A DNA stretch of 60,497 bases from an uncultured bacterium (GCA_948469375.1 CAOKLO010000015.1:1-60497), one strand, 5' to 3'; counted from the stretch's first letter, positions 17,374 through 25,368 are shown. Program-made: numbers and translations. The notes: generated from the sequence alone by a model not told the origin.

Positions 17374-18636
17374 TCAGCCCACCGTCCTGTCGAACAGGGA
17401 CAGCTGCTGCCAGCTCTCTCCGGCGCCCAGTGCCGCCTGCTCCAGCCCGGTGAGACGGCGGTAGACGCTGTCCTGACTGCACCGCAGGCCGGGCAGCATC
17501 CGGCCCGAGCAGGTGATGAAGTACTGGGCCCGTTTCATGACGATGCCCAGCCGCTTCAGCCCTTCGAAGGAGAGGGGACCGTACCGCCGGGCGGCGACGA
17601 TGCGCTCCGCCCCCCGCATACCGATGCCCGGCACCCGCAGAATGGCCTCATAGTCAGCCCGGTTCACCTCCACCGGGAAGAACTCCGGGTGGCGCAGGGC
17701 CCAGTCGCTCTTGGGGTCCAGGGCCTCGTCAAAGTTGGGATGGCTGTCGTCCAGAATCTCCTGGGCGGTAAAGCCATAAAACCGCAAAAGCCAGTCCGCT
17801 TGGTACAGCCTGTGCTCCCGCAAAAGGGGCGGCTTAAACCCTGCGGGGACGGGCAGGCTTTTGTGGTCGGACACGGGCATATAGGCGGAGAAAAACACCC
17901 GTTTCAAGCGGTATTTCCGGTAAAGCCCCTCGGTGAGGGACAAAATGTGCCGGTCACTCTCCGGGGTGGCCCCCACGATCATTTGGGTGGACTGCCCCGC
18001 CGGGGCGAACCGGGGGGCGTGGCGGTAGAGTTTCAGCTCCGCCTTGGATTGGGCCGCCCCGTCCCGGATCTGAGCCATGGGCTTGAAAATGGCGGCGCGG
18101 GTCTTGTCGGGGGCCAGCAGTTGGAGGGACCCCTCCGAGGGCAGCTCGATGTTGACGCTGAGCCGGTCCGCCAGCAGGCCCAGAGCGTAGGTCAGCCCCG
18201 GGTCCGCCCCCGGGATGGCCTTGGCGTGAATGTAGCCGTTGAAATGATACTCGGTCCGCAGCAGGCGCAGGGTCTCGATCATCCGCTCCGTGGTGTAATC
18301 GGGGCTTTTCAGCACCGCTGAGGACAAAAACAGCCCTTCGATGTAGTTTCTCCGGTAAAATTGGATGGTCAGCTCCGCCAGCTCCCGGGGGGTGAAGGCG
18401 GTTCGGGGCACGTCGTTGGAGCGGCGGTTGACGCAGTAGGCGCAGTTATAGCAGCAGTAGTTGGTGTAGAGCACCTTCAAAAGGGACACACACCGCCCGT
18501 CGGCGGAGAAGGTGTGGCAGCAGCCGGAATTGGTGGCGGTGCCGATGGTCCCGGCCCTTCCGCCCCGGACCACCCCGCTGGAGGTACAGGCGGCGTCGTA
18601 TTTGGCGGCGTCGGCCAAGATCGTCAGCTTGTCCAT
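17374..18636 (-). CDS. Radical SAM putative DNA modification/repair protein (TIGR03916)
   Basis: About 420 residues. The radical SAM Fe-S motif C-x3-C-x2-C is seen in NYCCYNCAYCVNRR, and a helix-hairpin-helix DNA-binding motif lies near the C terminus (LRVPGIGMRGAERIVAARRYG). Partner of TIGR03915 directly downstream. I favour ATG 18636 (MDKLTILADAAKYDAAC), because the longer start at 18678 would lie only about 4 nt from the predicted transcription start. The GGAGG before 18636 is unusually close (2 nt), so the start is not certain. Proposed role: radical-based repair or editing of damaged bases, as for spore photoproduct lyase relatives. Confidence 0.9.
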   Translation of the reverse strand: MDKLTILADAAKYDAACTSSGVVRGGRAGTIGTATNSGCCHTFSADGRCVSLLKVLYTNYCCYNCAYCVNRRSNDVPRTAFTPRELAELTIQFYRRNYIEGLFLSSAVLKSPDYTTERMIETLRLLRTEYHFNGYIHAKAIPGADPGLTYALGLLADRLSVNIELPSEGSLQLLAPDKTRAAIFKPMAQIRDGAAQSKAELKLYRHAPRFAPAGQSTQMIVGATPESDRHILSLTEGLYRKYRLKRVFFSAYMPVSDHKSLPVPAGFKPPLLREHRLYQADWLLRFYGFTAQEILDDSHPNFDEALDPKSDWALRHPEFFPVEVNRADYEAILRVPGIGMRGAERIVAARRYGPLSFEGLKRLGIVMKRAQYFITCSGRMLPGLRCSQDSVYRRLTGLEQAALGAGESWQQLSLFDRTVG

Positions 18637-18688
18637 GACCTCCACAGGAATTCCCCCTGACTGGCAGAAATCAAACATTTGTATCTAT

Positions 18689-18716
18689 ATTATAGTACGG
18701 CCGCTCGATTTGTCAA
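18689..18716 (-). promoter_or_regulatory. Promoter of radical SAM/TIGR03915 operon
   Basis: Minus-strand TTGACA (18711-18716), 16-bp spacer, TATAAT (18689-18694). Both hexamers are consensus. Confidence 0.75.
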
Positions 18717-18787
18717 GAGCTGTTTTTTCTGTTTTTCACAAAGGGGCGGCGGACAAAAGGTTCCCTCCTTCGCAAACGGAGAACGGT

Positions 18788-19295
18788 TCAAAATGTATCC
18801 AGCAGGGCCGGCACCTCGGCCTCGGTGGCCAGGCCGTGGGAGAAGGCGGTGGCGGACCCAGCGGCGGCGCCCATACGGTGGGCGGCGGCGTAGTCCCCGG
18901 TGTTCAGCCAGCCCGCCAGGAAGCCCGCCACCATGGAGTCGCCCGCACCCACGGAATTGCGGACCCTGCCCCGGGGCGCGCCCAGCTTGTGGCAGCCGCC
19001 CGTCTCGTCCAGCAGCAATGAGCCGTCCCCGGCCATGGACACCAACACGTTCCGCGCGCCTTTCTCCTGGAGTCTGCGGGCGCAGGCGGCGCTCCAGCGC
19101 CTGCCCGGTGAACCCGGCCAGAAAGCCCATGGCCACGTTTTGGACGCCCAGATTGCGCAGCACGGTGGACACGTTGATTCCCTTGCCGCCGAACTGGATC
19201 TCTTCGCTCTGGGTGCGGTTGATGTCCCCGGCCCGGAACCCATCCATGCGGACCACGTAGTCCAGGGCGGGATTGAAGGTGACGGTGTAAACCAT
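18788..19295 (-). pseudogene. fruK: 1-phosphofructokinase (PfkB family), internally deleted
   Basis: The N-terminal 70 residues (MVYTVTFNPALDYVV, then FGGKGINVSTVLRNLG) and the C-terminal 100 residues (SVGAGDSMVAGFLAGWLN, the catalytic GAGD motif) are both recognisable FruK/LacC-type sequence, but they lie in different frames. About 130 middle residues are missing at about 19085-19095, just after LERRL. Full-length relatives have about 300 residues. The start ATG 19295 with AGGAGG is intact. A non-functional remnant of a sugar-phosphate kinase; no PTS partner genes remain nearby. Confidence 0.88.
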
Positions 19296-19668
19296 GACAA
19301 AGCCTCCTATGAGGTGAGCGGAAGTGATTTTTAATGACTGGTTCTGCCGCAACAAAATATTACATCTAACAAACACTGAACGTCAATCATTTTCAATTAA
19401 AGCAAGCCGCCAAAAGTGGAGGAGAACTTTGATAATAGTGCATAAAAAATAAAATTCAAACGGTATTAATCAAGGCGAGTGAACACACCTGGAAAGAGCT
19501 GCGGCGGAGGCTTTATAGGTGATCGCACCGAAGGAGACGCCGCCTGAAGGAGGGGGAGCATGGGTCCCTCTGGGGCCCGCATAGCCGGTGAGGACAAGGA
19601 AGGTCTGGTGAACGATTTCCCTAATATATTATAATGATAGGGCGGGATGGGGCCCGCTGAAAAAAGGG
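19296..19668. other. Intergenic stretch with unassigned stem-loop potential
   Basis: No gene is seen. The part 19480-19620 is GC-rich and can form nested stems: GCGGCG with CGCCGC enclosing a GGTG-ATCG-CACC hairpin, then GGGTCCC with GGGGCCC-type pairing. I compared it by eye with common riboswitch consensus sequences and found no convincing match. It could be an unidentified structured RNA, a repeat or a degraded gene. Confidence 0.3.
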
Positions 19669-19697
19669 TTGCAATCTGAAACAGGATGTGGTATCAT
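19669..19697 (+). promoter_or_regulatory. Promoter of secG
   Basis: TTGCAA (19669-19674), 17-bp spacer, TATCAT (19692-19697). A palindrome GTATCA-TATC-TGATAC (19691-19706) overlaps the -10 and start region. Confidence 0.65.
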
Positions 19698-19761
19698 ATC
19701 TGATACCTGTTGTGGGCCAAGCCCGCTGATACGAAGCCATTACCGAAAGGATTTGAGTCAA

Positions 19762-20013
19762 ATGACCACCGCCCAGATCGTGTTGTCCATCATTTATTTC
19801 ATCGTGGCCCTCGGCCTCATCGCCGTGGTGATGCTCCAGTCCGGCAAGAGCGCGGGCCTGTCCGGCGCCATTGCCGGCGGCGCGGACACCTTCCTGTCCA
19901 AGAACAAGGCCAAGTCCGCCGATGCCCGTCTGGCCAAGATGACCAAGTGGATCGCCATCGTGTTCATGCTGCTGACCCTGGTGCTCTGCCTGGTGCCCGC
20001 CGCCTCCGCATAA
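19762..20013 (+). CDS. secG: Preprotein translocase subunit SecG
   Basis: 83 residues with two transmembrane helices (about 4-24 and 60-80) and the conserved loop LQSGKSAGLSGAIAGGADTF between them, diagnostic of SecG, the non-essential partner of SecYE in protein export. ATG 19762 is preceded by AAAGGA. Monocistronic behind its own promoter; a broken transposon copy is inserted 25 nt after the stop. Confidence 0.95.
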   Translation: MTTAQIVLSIIYFIVALGLIAVVMLQSGKSAGLSGAIAGGADTFLSKNKAKSADARLAKMTKWIAIVFMLLTLVLCLVPAASA

Positions 20014-20038
20014 GACGATAAAAAATCCGCTGTCCGGC

Positions 20039-20070
20039 GGGAGAGGTAACGTAATGAAGTTACCTCTCCC
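20039..20070. repeat. 32-nt hairpin repeat, copy 2
   Basis: GGGAGAGGTAAC ... GTTACCTCTCCC-type inverted repeat. Its sequence is the reverse complement of the copy at 1961-1992 with one change in the loop. It lies 66 nt upstream of a broken tnpV start. Confidence 0.85.
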
Positions 20071-20136
20071 GCAATTTTTATAGCCAGCCGAATGTGCTTG
20101 AATTGTGGGAAAATCAATGTTTCGGAGGCATATATC

Positions 20137-20211
20137 ATGGAAAAGTCTGCATTTGAGCAGATGGGGCGGAACATTAGAAGCCCATATCGATGGATTGGGT
20201 TGGAAAAATGA
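20137..20211 (+). pseudogene. tnpV remnant
   Basis: It begins MEKSAFEQMG, nearly the start of intact TnpV at 1892, with a GGAGG before it. Within about ten codons it loses homology and stops after 24 codons. The 66 nt upstream also align with the leader of the intact tnpV (CAGCCGAA-GTG-TTG block), so element end, leader and start were copied together and the rest was lost. Confidence 0.8.
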
Positions 20212-20267
20212 ATAGTATCCAAAATAGAGCGATAGAAATTGTTTGCGCCGATTTAATTTATACGCAG

Positions 20268-20307
20268 CAAAAAGCCGGTGGGGGACAAAATCTCCACCGG
20301 CTTTTTG
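20268..20307. terminator. Bidirectional terminator
   Basis: CAAAAAGCCGGTGG ... CCACCGGCTTTTTG, a perfect 14-bp arm with A and T tracts on both sides. It ends the leftward ECF operon (rsiV-like gene) and any rightward readthrough from secG. Confidence 0.85.
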
Positions 20308-20361
20308 TTGTATGCTGATCAGAGTTATGGCTGATTGCAATTTTGCGGCACGTAACTTTTC

Positions 20362-21198
20362 CTATTCAATTATAAACTCTAACCGTCCCGCCGCGCCATA
20401 TGCCGCTTCATACTGGCCGATTACCACAACGACCCGGCCATCCTGGTTCAAATAGAAATCTGTGTTTTCGGAAATCAAGTCGATGACAGACAAATCATCC
20501 CACAGCATACTGCGCTGCTCCTCGCTCCAGCCCATGATTGTCTTTTCTATGCTGTCCGCCACGATGCGGCGGTAATCGTTCCCGAACCAATCCCGCAGGG
20601 TAATGCTGCGTCCGTTATTCAGGTCTAAGTTGTAGTAGAAATAGTGATTATACGCACTGAATGCGGTCTCATACTGCCACACCAGGAAAGAGACATATTG
20701 AGGGCTGATGTGGTTGATCTTATAATCCACGGTGATGCCCAGAGGAACAAATTCCTCAGGATTTCCGCCTGTCAGCAGGAAAGCCTCGTAATAGTCTTTG
20801 GCCCTGGTCTCGCTTTCCGTCAGGCAGACGCTGATTGCTTTTTGTATCTCCAGGTTCACCCTGGTCTCCAGCTCTGTTTTTCCGGTGTTTTCAATTTGAG
20901 GAATTCGAGCGTCAATATATTTGATTTCATCTTGGGCATGGTATTCGCGGAACACGAACACGCGACACAGCCCGCCAACCACCGGCAGCTCACAGGCCGC
21001 TGATGCGAACACGGGGGATACGTTCAGCATGGTGACAAGGCACAACATCAACACGGCGGCAATAGAACCTGTCCGTTTCAAAATGAATAGCGCTCCATGC
21101 TTGCGGCGTCTGGTCAACCCCTCGTTGATTGCCTCCTGTACGACTTCATCCAACTCCTTGGGTATCTGCATTTGCTCATAGCCCTTTCGGTCTATCAT
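20362..21198 (-). CDS. RsiV-like anti-sigma factor (DUF3298 domain)
   Basis: 278 residues. A cytoplasmic N-terminal segment of about 40 residues is followed by one transmembrane helix (about 43-66) and an extracytoplasmic part with the DUF4163/DUF3298 fold of RsiV (DARIPQIENTG, YHFYYNLDLNNGRSITLRDWFG-type core, TDFYLNQDGRVVVVIGQYE). In Bacillus and Clostridioides RsiV binds lysozyme and is then cleaved, freeing SigV. Its start overlaps the sigma gene end by 23 nt, supporting co-translation of a sigma/anti-sigma pair. Lysozyme as the signal here is inferred from the family. Confidence 0.88.
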   Translation of the reverse strand: MIDRKGYEQMQIPKELDEVVQEAINEGLTRRRKHGALFILKRTGSIAAVLMLCLVTMLNVSPVFASAACELPVVGGLCRVFVFREYHAQDEIKYIDARIPQIENTGKTELETRVNLEIQKAISVCLTESETRAKDYYEAFLLTGGNPEEFVPLGITVDYKINHISPQYVSFLVWQYETAFSAYNHYFYYNLDLNNGRSITLRDWFGNDYRRIVADSIEKTIMGWSEEQRSMLWDDLSVIDLISENTDFYLNQDGRVVVVIGQYEAAYGAAGRLEFIIE

Positions 21199-21676
21199 CG
21201 TCCAACACCTCCATATCCAATTTCAGCAACTTCAGCGCACGGTACAGCCGGGACTTTACAGTACTCAGGTTGGCTGACAAGACCTCCGCGATCTCGTCCA
21301 GTTTCATATCCTCAAAGAAGCGGAAGATCACCACGGTTTTCAGCTCCGGCGGCAGCTTGTCAAGGGCCGCGTACAGGTCAAGATATGCCTCCTGTTCCGG
21401 CCGGGTATCGTCCGCCGCCTCCTGTATTTCCTCCAGCGGCACAAAGCGGCGGTTTTTACGCAGGAAGGAGATGCTCTCATTGATGAGGATGCGGCAAAAC
21501 CAGGTCTGAGCGTATTCCGGACTGCGCAGGCCGGGGCAGGACTGGAGTGCCTTGACGATGGCGTTGTGAACGATGTCCAAAGCGTCCTCTCTGTTTTTCA
21601 CATAGGAGTACGCGATTCGGTAAAACCGCTCCTGCTCGGTCTCAATGAGCAGGACAAGCTCCCGCACCGGCTGCAT
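21176..21676 (-). CDS. ECF RNA polymerase sigma factor (SigV-like)
   Basis: 166 residues with sigma region 2 (ERFYRIAYSYVKNREDALDIVHNAI, about 17-41) and region 4 (LPPELKTVVIFRFFEDMKLDEIAEVLS, about 108-134, then the TVKSRLYRALKLL recognition helix). Partner of the RsiV-like anti-sigma factor that overlaps its 3' end. Third gene of a leftward operon beginning with an SGNH hydrolase. An ECF-type promoter before that operon suggests autoregulation. Confidence 0.93.
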   Translation of the reverse strand: MQPVRELVLLIETEQERFYRIAYSYVKNREDALDIVHNAIVKALQSCPGLRSPEYAQTWFCRILINESISFLRKNRRFVPLEEIQEAADDTRPEQEAYLDLYAALDKLPPELKTVVIFRFFEDMKLDEIAEVLSANLSTVKSRLYRALKLLKLDMEVLDDDRPKGL

Positions 21677-21679
21677 CCA

Positions 21680-22147
21680 TCAGTCACCTGCCCTAAAATA
21701 GTCGGAGAGGATCGGGCCTGCGTCTCCCTTCGAAACACATACTACCACATAACGGCCATGCTGTTCAATAACGGCGTTCTCCAACTTTTCGACCTCGCCT
21801 GGAAGGTAGGAGGAAAAGCTTTTCTTCTGTGCCTCCACCCGTTCTTGGGCCAGCGGCAAGGCCGCTTTTGCGTCCGCCTCCGTCTCAAATTCCAGTAGGG
21901 CCAGCTCCGACGCCGTGGCCCCGCTGCCCACATAGAACTGGAATGATACCGCGTTGTCGATGCTGTATAGTTTTTTTGCGATTCCTTCATCAGCCGGAGT
22001 AAGCGTTTCCTCAAACACATCGCTTTCCAGCAGCTCCTTCGCCAACTCATCCAACGCCACGTCCTGATTCGCGTTTGACTGGGGGGAACAAGCGGACATC
22101 AGGATAAGCACAGCAGCGGTCAGCAGAACGATCAAAGTCTTTTTCAT
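21680..22147 (-). CDS. DUF4358 lipoprotein
   Basis: About 155 residues. Lipoprotein signal peptide (KKTLIVLLTAAVLILMSAC, with Cys as lipidation site), then a DUF4358 domain (LDELAKELLESDVF, VGSGATASELALLEFE, RVEAQKKSFSSYLP). ATG 22147 fits an AGGAG 11 nt upstream better than the GTG at 22159. DUF4358 proteins are often neighbours of SGNH or MBOAT cell-wall O-acylation genes in Clostridia. Here it sits between the SGNH protein (7 nt upstream region) and the sigma factor (3 nt). Function unproven. Confidence 0.85.
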   Translation of the reverse strand: MKKTLIVLLTAAVLILMSACSPQSNANQDVALDELAKELLESDVFEETLTPADEGIAKKLYSIDNAVSFQFYVGSGATASELALLEFETEADAKAALPLAQERVEAQKKSFSSYLPGEVEKLENAVIEQHGRYVVVCVSKGDAGPILSDYFRAGD

Positions 22148-22166
22148 TTGTGCGTTCACTCCTATC

Positions 22167-23099
22167 TCATAGTACGATGGCGTGGGTTATCAGGTAGTCC
22201 AGCCACCGCTGGCAGTAGGAGCGCACCAGATGGATGCCGTCCGGGGCGGCGTCATCCGGGAGGCTCCCGTCCTCGCCAGCCACCGCATTGGCGGTGTCGA
22301 GGTAATAGACCTGCTTTTCCTCTGCCAACTGCTGCAAAAGCTGGTTATATTCGTTGATCTTTGGATTTTTTACATAGCTGTGGGTGTTGGAAACCTCCTG
22401 AGATACGGGCATGATGGCCTGGATGTAGATCAGGGCGTTGGGGTTGATTTCACGGATGGCGTCCACGATATCCCCATACTTTTGGACGAATATCGAGCTG
22501 TATGCCCAGCCGGTTTCATTGATCCCCAGCATGATATACACTTTTGAGAAGTCGGTGGCCTTCAGCGCGTCCATAACGGGCACCTTTTCCCCATCAACGT
22601 TGAACAGCGGCCTGGTAAAAACGGTGTCAACCATCAACCCCATATGGGCAAAGAATGTGGTGTTGGACAGGCTGGTATTAAGAAACAGCCCCTCCGTCCG
22701 AGAGTCGCCGATGAACACAGCATCGTCAAAATATGTGGTATCCACCGGATTGGAGAGTGGGACGGGTTTTGAGAAGTCATAGGTTTCAGGTAATGCCGGG
22801 CCAGGTTCATTCGGAACAGTCGGCGGAGTTTCAGCAGCCTGCAGTCTGGTGGTTTCTACAGACAGCACGTCATCGTCCGTAAATTCTACCTCCGACGCGG
22901 TGATTTTTTCTGCGGGGCTGTTTTTCTCCGGGGAAATTCTTTTTGCGTTCCATGCCATAAGGGCGTGCGCCCCTGCCGATACCGCCAGTGTGGAAAGACC
23001 AGCCATGATGGACAGCAGAAGAATGTCGGCAATCAGCGGCCTTCTTCGCTGCCTCCGTCCGGCTCTTTTGGGCGTGTAAGTTTGACCAGCGTATCTCAT
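22167..23099 (-). CDS. Membrane-anchored SGNH/GDSL-family hydrolase
   Basis: About 310 residues from ATG 23099 (GGAGGG upstream). A short basic cytosolic start (KRAGRRQRRR), one membrane anchor (about 23-45), a low-complexity linker, then an extracytoplasmic SGNH domain: block I FIGDSRTEG (nucleophile Ser about 133), an N-containing block LGINETGW, and the C-terminal DGIHL (Asp-x-x-His). It is first in the operon with DUF4358, SigV-like and RsiV-like genes. Cell-envelope esterase or acyl-transfer role inferred; known SigV regulons include peptidoglycan O-acetylation, which makes that the leading hypothesis. No MBOAT acyl exporter is adjacent. Confidence 0.85.
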   Translation of the reverse strand: MRYAGQTYTPKRAGRRQRRRPLIADILLLSIMAGLSTLAVSAGAHALMAWNAKRISPEKNSPAEKITASEVEFTDDDVLSVETTRLQAAETPPTVPNEPGPALPETYDFSKPVPLSNPVDTTYFDDAVFIGDSRTEGLFLNTSLSNTTFFAHMGLMVDTVFTRPLFNVDGEKVPVMDALKATDFSKVYIMLGINETGWAYSSIFVQKYGDIVDAIREINPNALIYIQAIMPVSQEVSNTHSYVKNPKINEYNQLLQQLAEEKQVYYLDTANAVAGEDGSLPDDAAPDGIHLVRSYCQRWLDYLITHAIVL

Positions 23100-23131
23100 T
23101 GTAGTGCCCTCCATTTTGTGTGTTCATTTAT

Positions 23132-23161
23132 TAGACGCGCCAGGGGGGAGAAAAGTTGAAA
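23132..23161 (-). promoter_or_regulatory. ECF-type promoter of SGNH-sigV operon
   Basis: On the minus strand TTTCAAC (23155-23161), 17 nt, CGTCTA (23132-23137). This matches the AAC ... CGTC pattern of SigV/SigM/SigX-type promoters, at about 33 bp from the SGNH start codon. No good sigma-A promoter is seen at the same place. Confidence 0.65.
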
Positions 23162-23298
23162 CGCGCCGAAAAATATCTGTGCATTTTTTGCAGACGGTTT
23201 TCTAAAAAATTTTGCAAAGTTTTGTGAGGTTGCATTAACAGACATCAGTTCCATATGGTATCCTGTAACACTCTCTCACGAGAGCGTCAAGCGAGGAC

Positions 23299-23673
23299 AT
23301 GAGCAAGGGCCTGCTGTCCGAGGAACGCTTTGCCGCACTGACGGTATTGCTGGAAACCGAGCAGAAGCGGCTGAAAGCGGCGATCCCGGAGATGGAAGCC
23401 AGTGTGGAAGCCGCCGCAGACAAGGCCGCTGATCTACAGCGGTTCATTGAGCGGGCCAGACAGGTGACCCGGCTGACGGAACCGACGCCTGAAATCGTCC
23501 ACGAGTTCATTGACAAAATCGTAGTTTCTCAGCCGGTAAAGGTAGAAGGAAAGCGGCACCAGCGGGTGGACATCCACTATAACACCATTGGTCTTTAGAC
23601 GGCGCCGGAGCCGGAAACGCTGGGACGGGAGTATCTGGATTACTGTCATTCCATAAGGAAGCGCAAGAAAAAG
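23299..23673 (+). pseudogene. C-terminal remnant of a serine recombinase
   Basis: A helical segment (LSEERFAALTVLLETEQKRL, then ERARQVTRLTEPTPEIVHEF, IDKIVVSQPVKVEGKRHQ, VDIHYNTIG) matches the DUF4368-containing C terminus of large clostridial serine recombinases. The catalytic N-terminal and zinc-ribbon parts are absent. An in-frame stop at 23596 interrupts it, and the same frame continues to about KRKKKTA. A scar of a lost integrative element, as are the tnpV copies. Confidence 0.85.
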
Positions 23674-23751
23674 ACGGCGCAGCAACCGCTGCGCCGTCCG
23701 AATCGAATGATTTTCACTTACGGGCGCCGCCACGGGGCAGCTTCCTTATGG
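23651..23751. repeat. Inverted repeats beside recombinase scar
   Basis: CCATAAGGAAGC (23651-23662) and its exact complement GCTTCCTTATGG (23740-23751) flank a second perfect palindrome ACGGCGCAGC-AACC-GCTGCGCCGT (23674-23697). Read leftwards the inner one is followed by CTTTTTCTTG and may terminate the comM gene. The outer pair may be an element end. Confidence 0.55.
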
Positions 23752-23777
23752 GAGTTGCCCCGCGGACAGGGGATTTT

Positions 23778-25301
23778 TTATGCTCTGAGATGCTCCGGCG
23801 GCCGGTATTGCAGAGCCTCGGCGAGGTGCTGGGCGGCGATGTCCTCCGCGCCGTCCAGATCGGCGATGGTTCGGGCCACACGGAGAATGCGGTCGTAACC
23901 CCGGGCGGTGAGGCCCAGCCGGTCGTAGGCCCCCCGGATCAGCCGCTGGCAGGGCTCGTCCAGCCTGCAATGGTCGCGGAGCTCATGAGGGCCCATCTGG
24001 GCGTTGCAGGCGGGGCCGCCGGGGCCGAACCGGGCGGTTTGGACGGCCCGGGCGGCGTTGACCCGGGCCCGGATGGCGGCGGAGCTCTCCGCCGGGGGCG
24101 CGTTTCCGGACAGCTCGTCATACTCCAGGGAGGGCACGTCCACACAGATGTCGATGCGGTCCAGCATGGGGCCGGACAGCCGGGATAAGTACCGCCGCAC
24201 CGACTGCTCGGTGCAGGTGCACCGCCCCGACGGGTGGCCGTACCACCCGCACCTGCAGGGGTTCATGGCGCATACCAGCATGAAGCGGCTGGGGTAAGTC
24301 ACCGAGCCGGACACCCGGGAGATCTGGGTCTGCCCGTCCTCCAGGGGCTGGCGGAGGACCTCCAGCACGTCGGAGTGAAACTCGGGCAGCTCGTCCAGGA
24401 ACAGGACCCCATTGTGGGCCAGGGAGATTTCCCCGGGCCGGGGATTGGACCCGCCCCCGGTCATCCCTGCGGCGGAGATGGTGTGGTGGGGGGAGCGGAA
24501 GGGGCGGCGGCGCACCATGGGGTGCTCCTTGGAGGTGAGGCCCATGACGGAGTAAATTTCCGTGCAGGCCAAGGCCTCCGTGCGGGTCAGGTCGGGCAAA
24601 ATGGAGGGCAGGCGCTTGGCCATCATGGACTTGCCCGAGCCGGGACTGCCCGACATGAGCACGTGGTGCCCGCCCGCGGCGGCAATCTCCAGCGCCCGCT
24701 TGGCGTGCTCCTGCCCTTTCACCTCGCTGAAATCCGGGCCCTGGACAGGAGCGAGCTCCTGCTCCCACGCCGGGGCGGGGGGGATGGGCCGCTCTCCGGT
24801 GAGGTGGCCCGCAAGCTCCCGCACGGTGTGGACGGGGATGACCTCCAGGCCGTCGGCCAGGGTGGCCTCGGGGGCGTTGTCGGCGGGGACGAACAGCCGG
24901 GTGATGCCCGCCCGCTTTGCCGCCAACGCCATGGGCAGCGCTCCGGATACCGGCCTGAGCCGCCCGTCCAGGGACAGCTCGCCGATGAAAGCGGAGTTTT
25001 TCTCCTTCTTCAGCGGGAGCTGACTCCCGGCGGCCAGAATGCCCACCAGAATGGGCAGGTCGTACACTGTGCCCGCCTTGCGCCGGTCGGCGGGAGCCAG
25101 GTTCACCGTGATGCGGGAGACTGGAAAGTCAAAGCCGCTGGACTTGATGGCCGAGCGGACCCGCTCCCGGGCCTCCTTCACGGCGGCGTCGGGCAGGCCC
25201 ACCACGTCGAAGGCGGGCAGTCCGCCGGACAGGGCGCACTCGGCGGCGACGGGATAGCCCGCCACCCCGGCCAGACCCAGGGAAGTCACATTGCACACCA
25301 C
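23778..25301 (-). CDS. comM: YifB/ComM family AAA+ ATPase
   Basis: About 507 residues, Mg-chelatase-like. N-terminal Lon-like ChlI domain (GLPDAAVKEARERVRSA), Walker A GSPGSGKSMMAKRLPS (about 218-233), Walker B VLFLDELPEF, and C-terminal domain LTARGYDRILRVARTIADL. Bacterial ComM is a hexameric helicase aiding branch migration in natural transformation; in non-competent species the role is unclear. I choose GTG 25301 (MVCNVTSLGL), with GAGGTG 6 nt upstream; GTG 25310 is also possible. No dprA neighbour is seen. Confidence 0.9.
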   Translation of the reverse strand: MVCNVTSLGLAGVAGYPVAAECALSGGLPAFDVVGLPDAAVKEARERVRSAIKSSGFDFPVSRITVNLAPADRRKAGTVYDLPILVGILAAGSQLPLKKEKNSAFIGELSLDGRLRPVSGALPMALAAKRAGITRLFVPADNAPEATLADGLEVIPVHTVRELAGHLTGERPIPPAPAWEQELAPVQGPDFSEVKGQEHAKRALEIAAAGGHHVLMSGSPGSGKSMMAKRLPSILPDLTRTEALACTEIYSVMGLTSKEHPMVRRRPFRSPHHTISAAGMTGGGSNPRPGEISLAHNGVLFLDELPEFHSDVLEVLRQPLEDGQTQISRVSGSVTYPSRFMLVCAMNPCRCGWYGHPSGRCTCTEQSVRRYLSRLSGPMLDRIDICVDVPSLEYDELSGNAPPAESSAAIRARVNAARAVQTARFGPGGPACNAQMGPHELRDHCRLDEPCQRLIRGAYDRLGLTARGYDRILRVARTIADLDGAEDIAAQHLAEALQYRPPEHLRA

Positions 25302-25339
25302 GGGCGGCACCTCATTTCCGCTTTTTTTAGATTATTTTG

Positions 25340-25368
25340 ACTATACCACGATTTTTTCCATTCCGCAA
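25340..25368 (-). promoter_or_regulatory. Promoter of comM
   Basis: Minus-strand TTGCGG (25363-25368), 17-bp spacer, TATAGT (25340-25345), about 30 bp before the gene. Confidence 0.6.

Noticed and set aside
19480-19620. Possible glycine, lysine, c-di-AMP or TPP riboswitch before secG
   Set aside because: Short shared words (for example ACCGAAGG, CTCTGGGGCCCG) occur, but the conserved cores of those classes are missing or out of order. Left as unassigned.
23299-23598. Stand-alone 99-residue coiled-coil protein
   Set aside because: Sequence matches only the C-terminal part of serine recombinases, there is no ribosome site before the ATG, and the frame continues past the stop in recombinase-like sequence.
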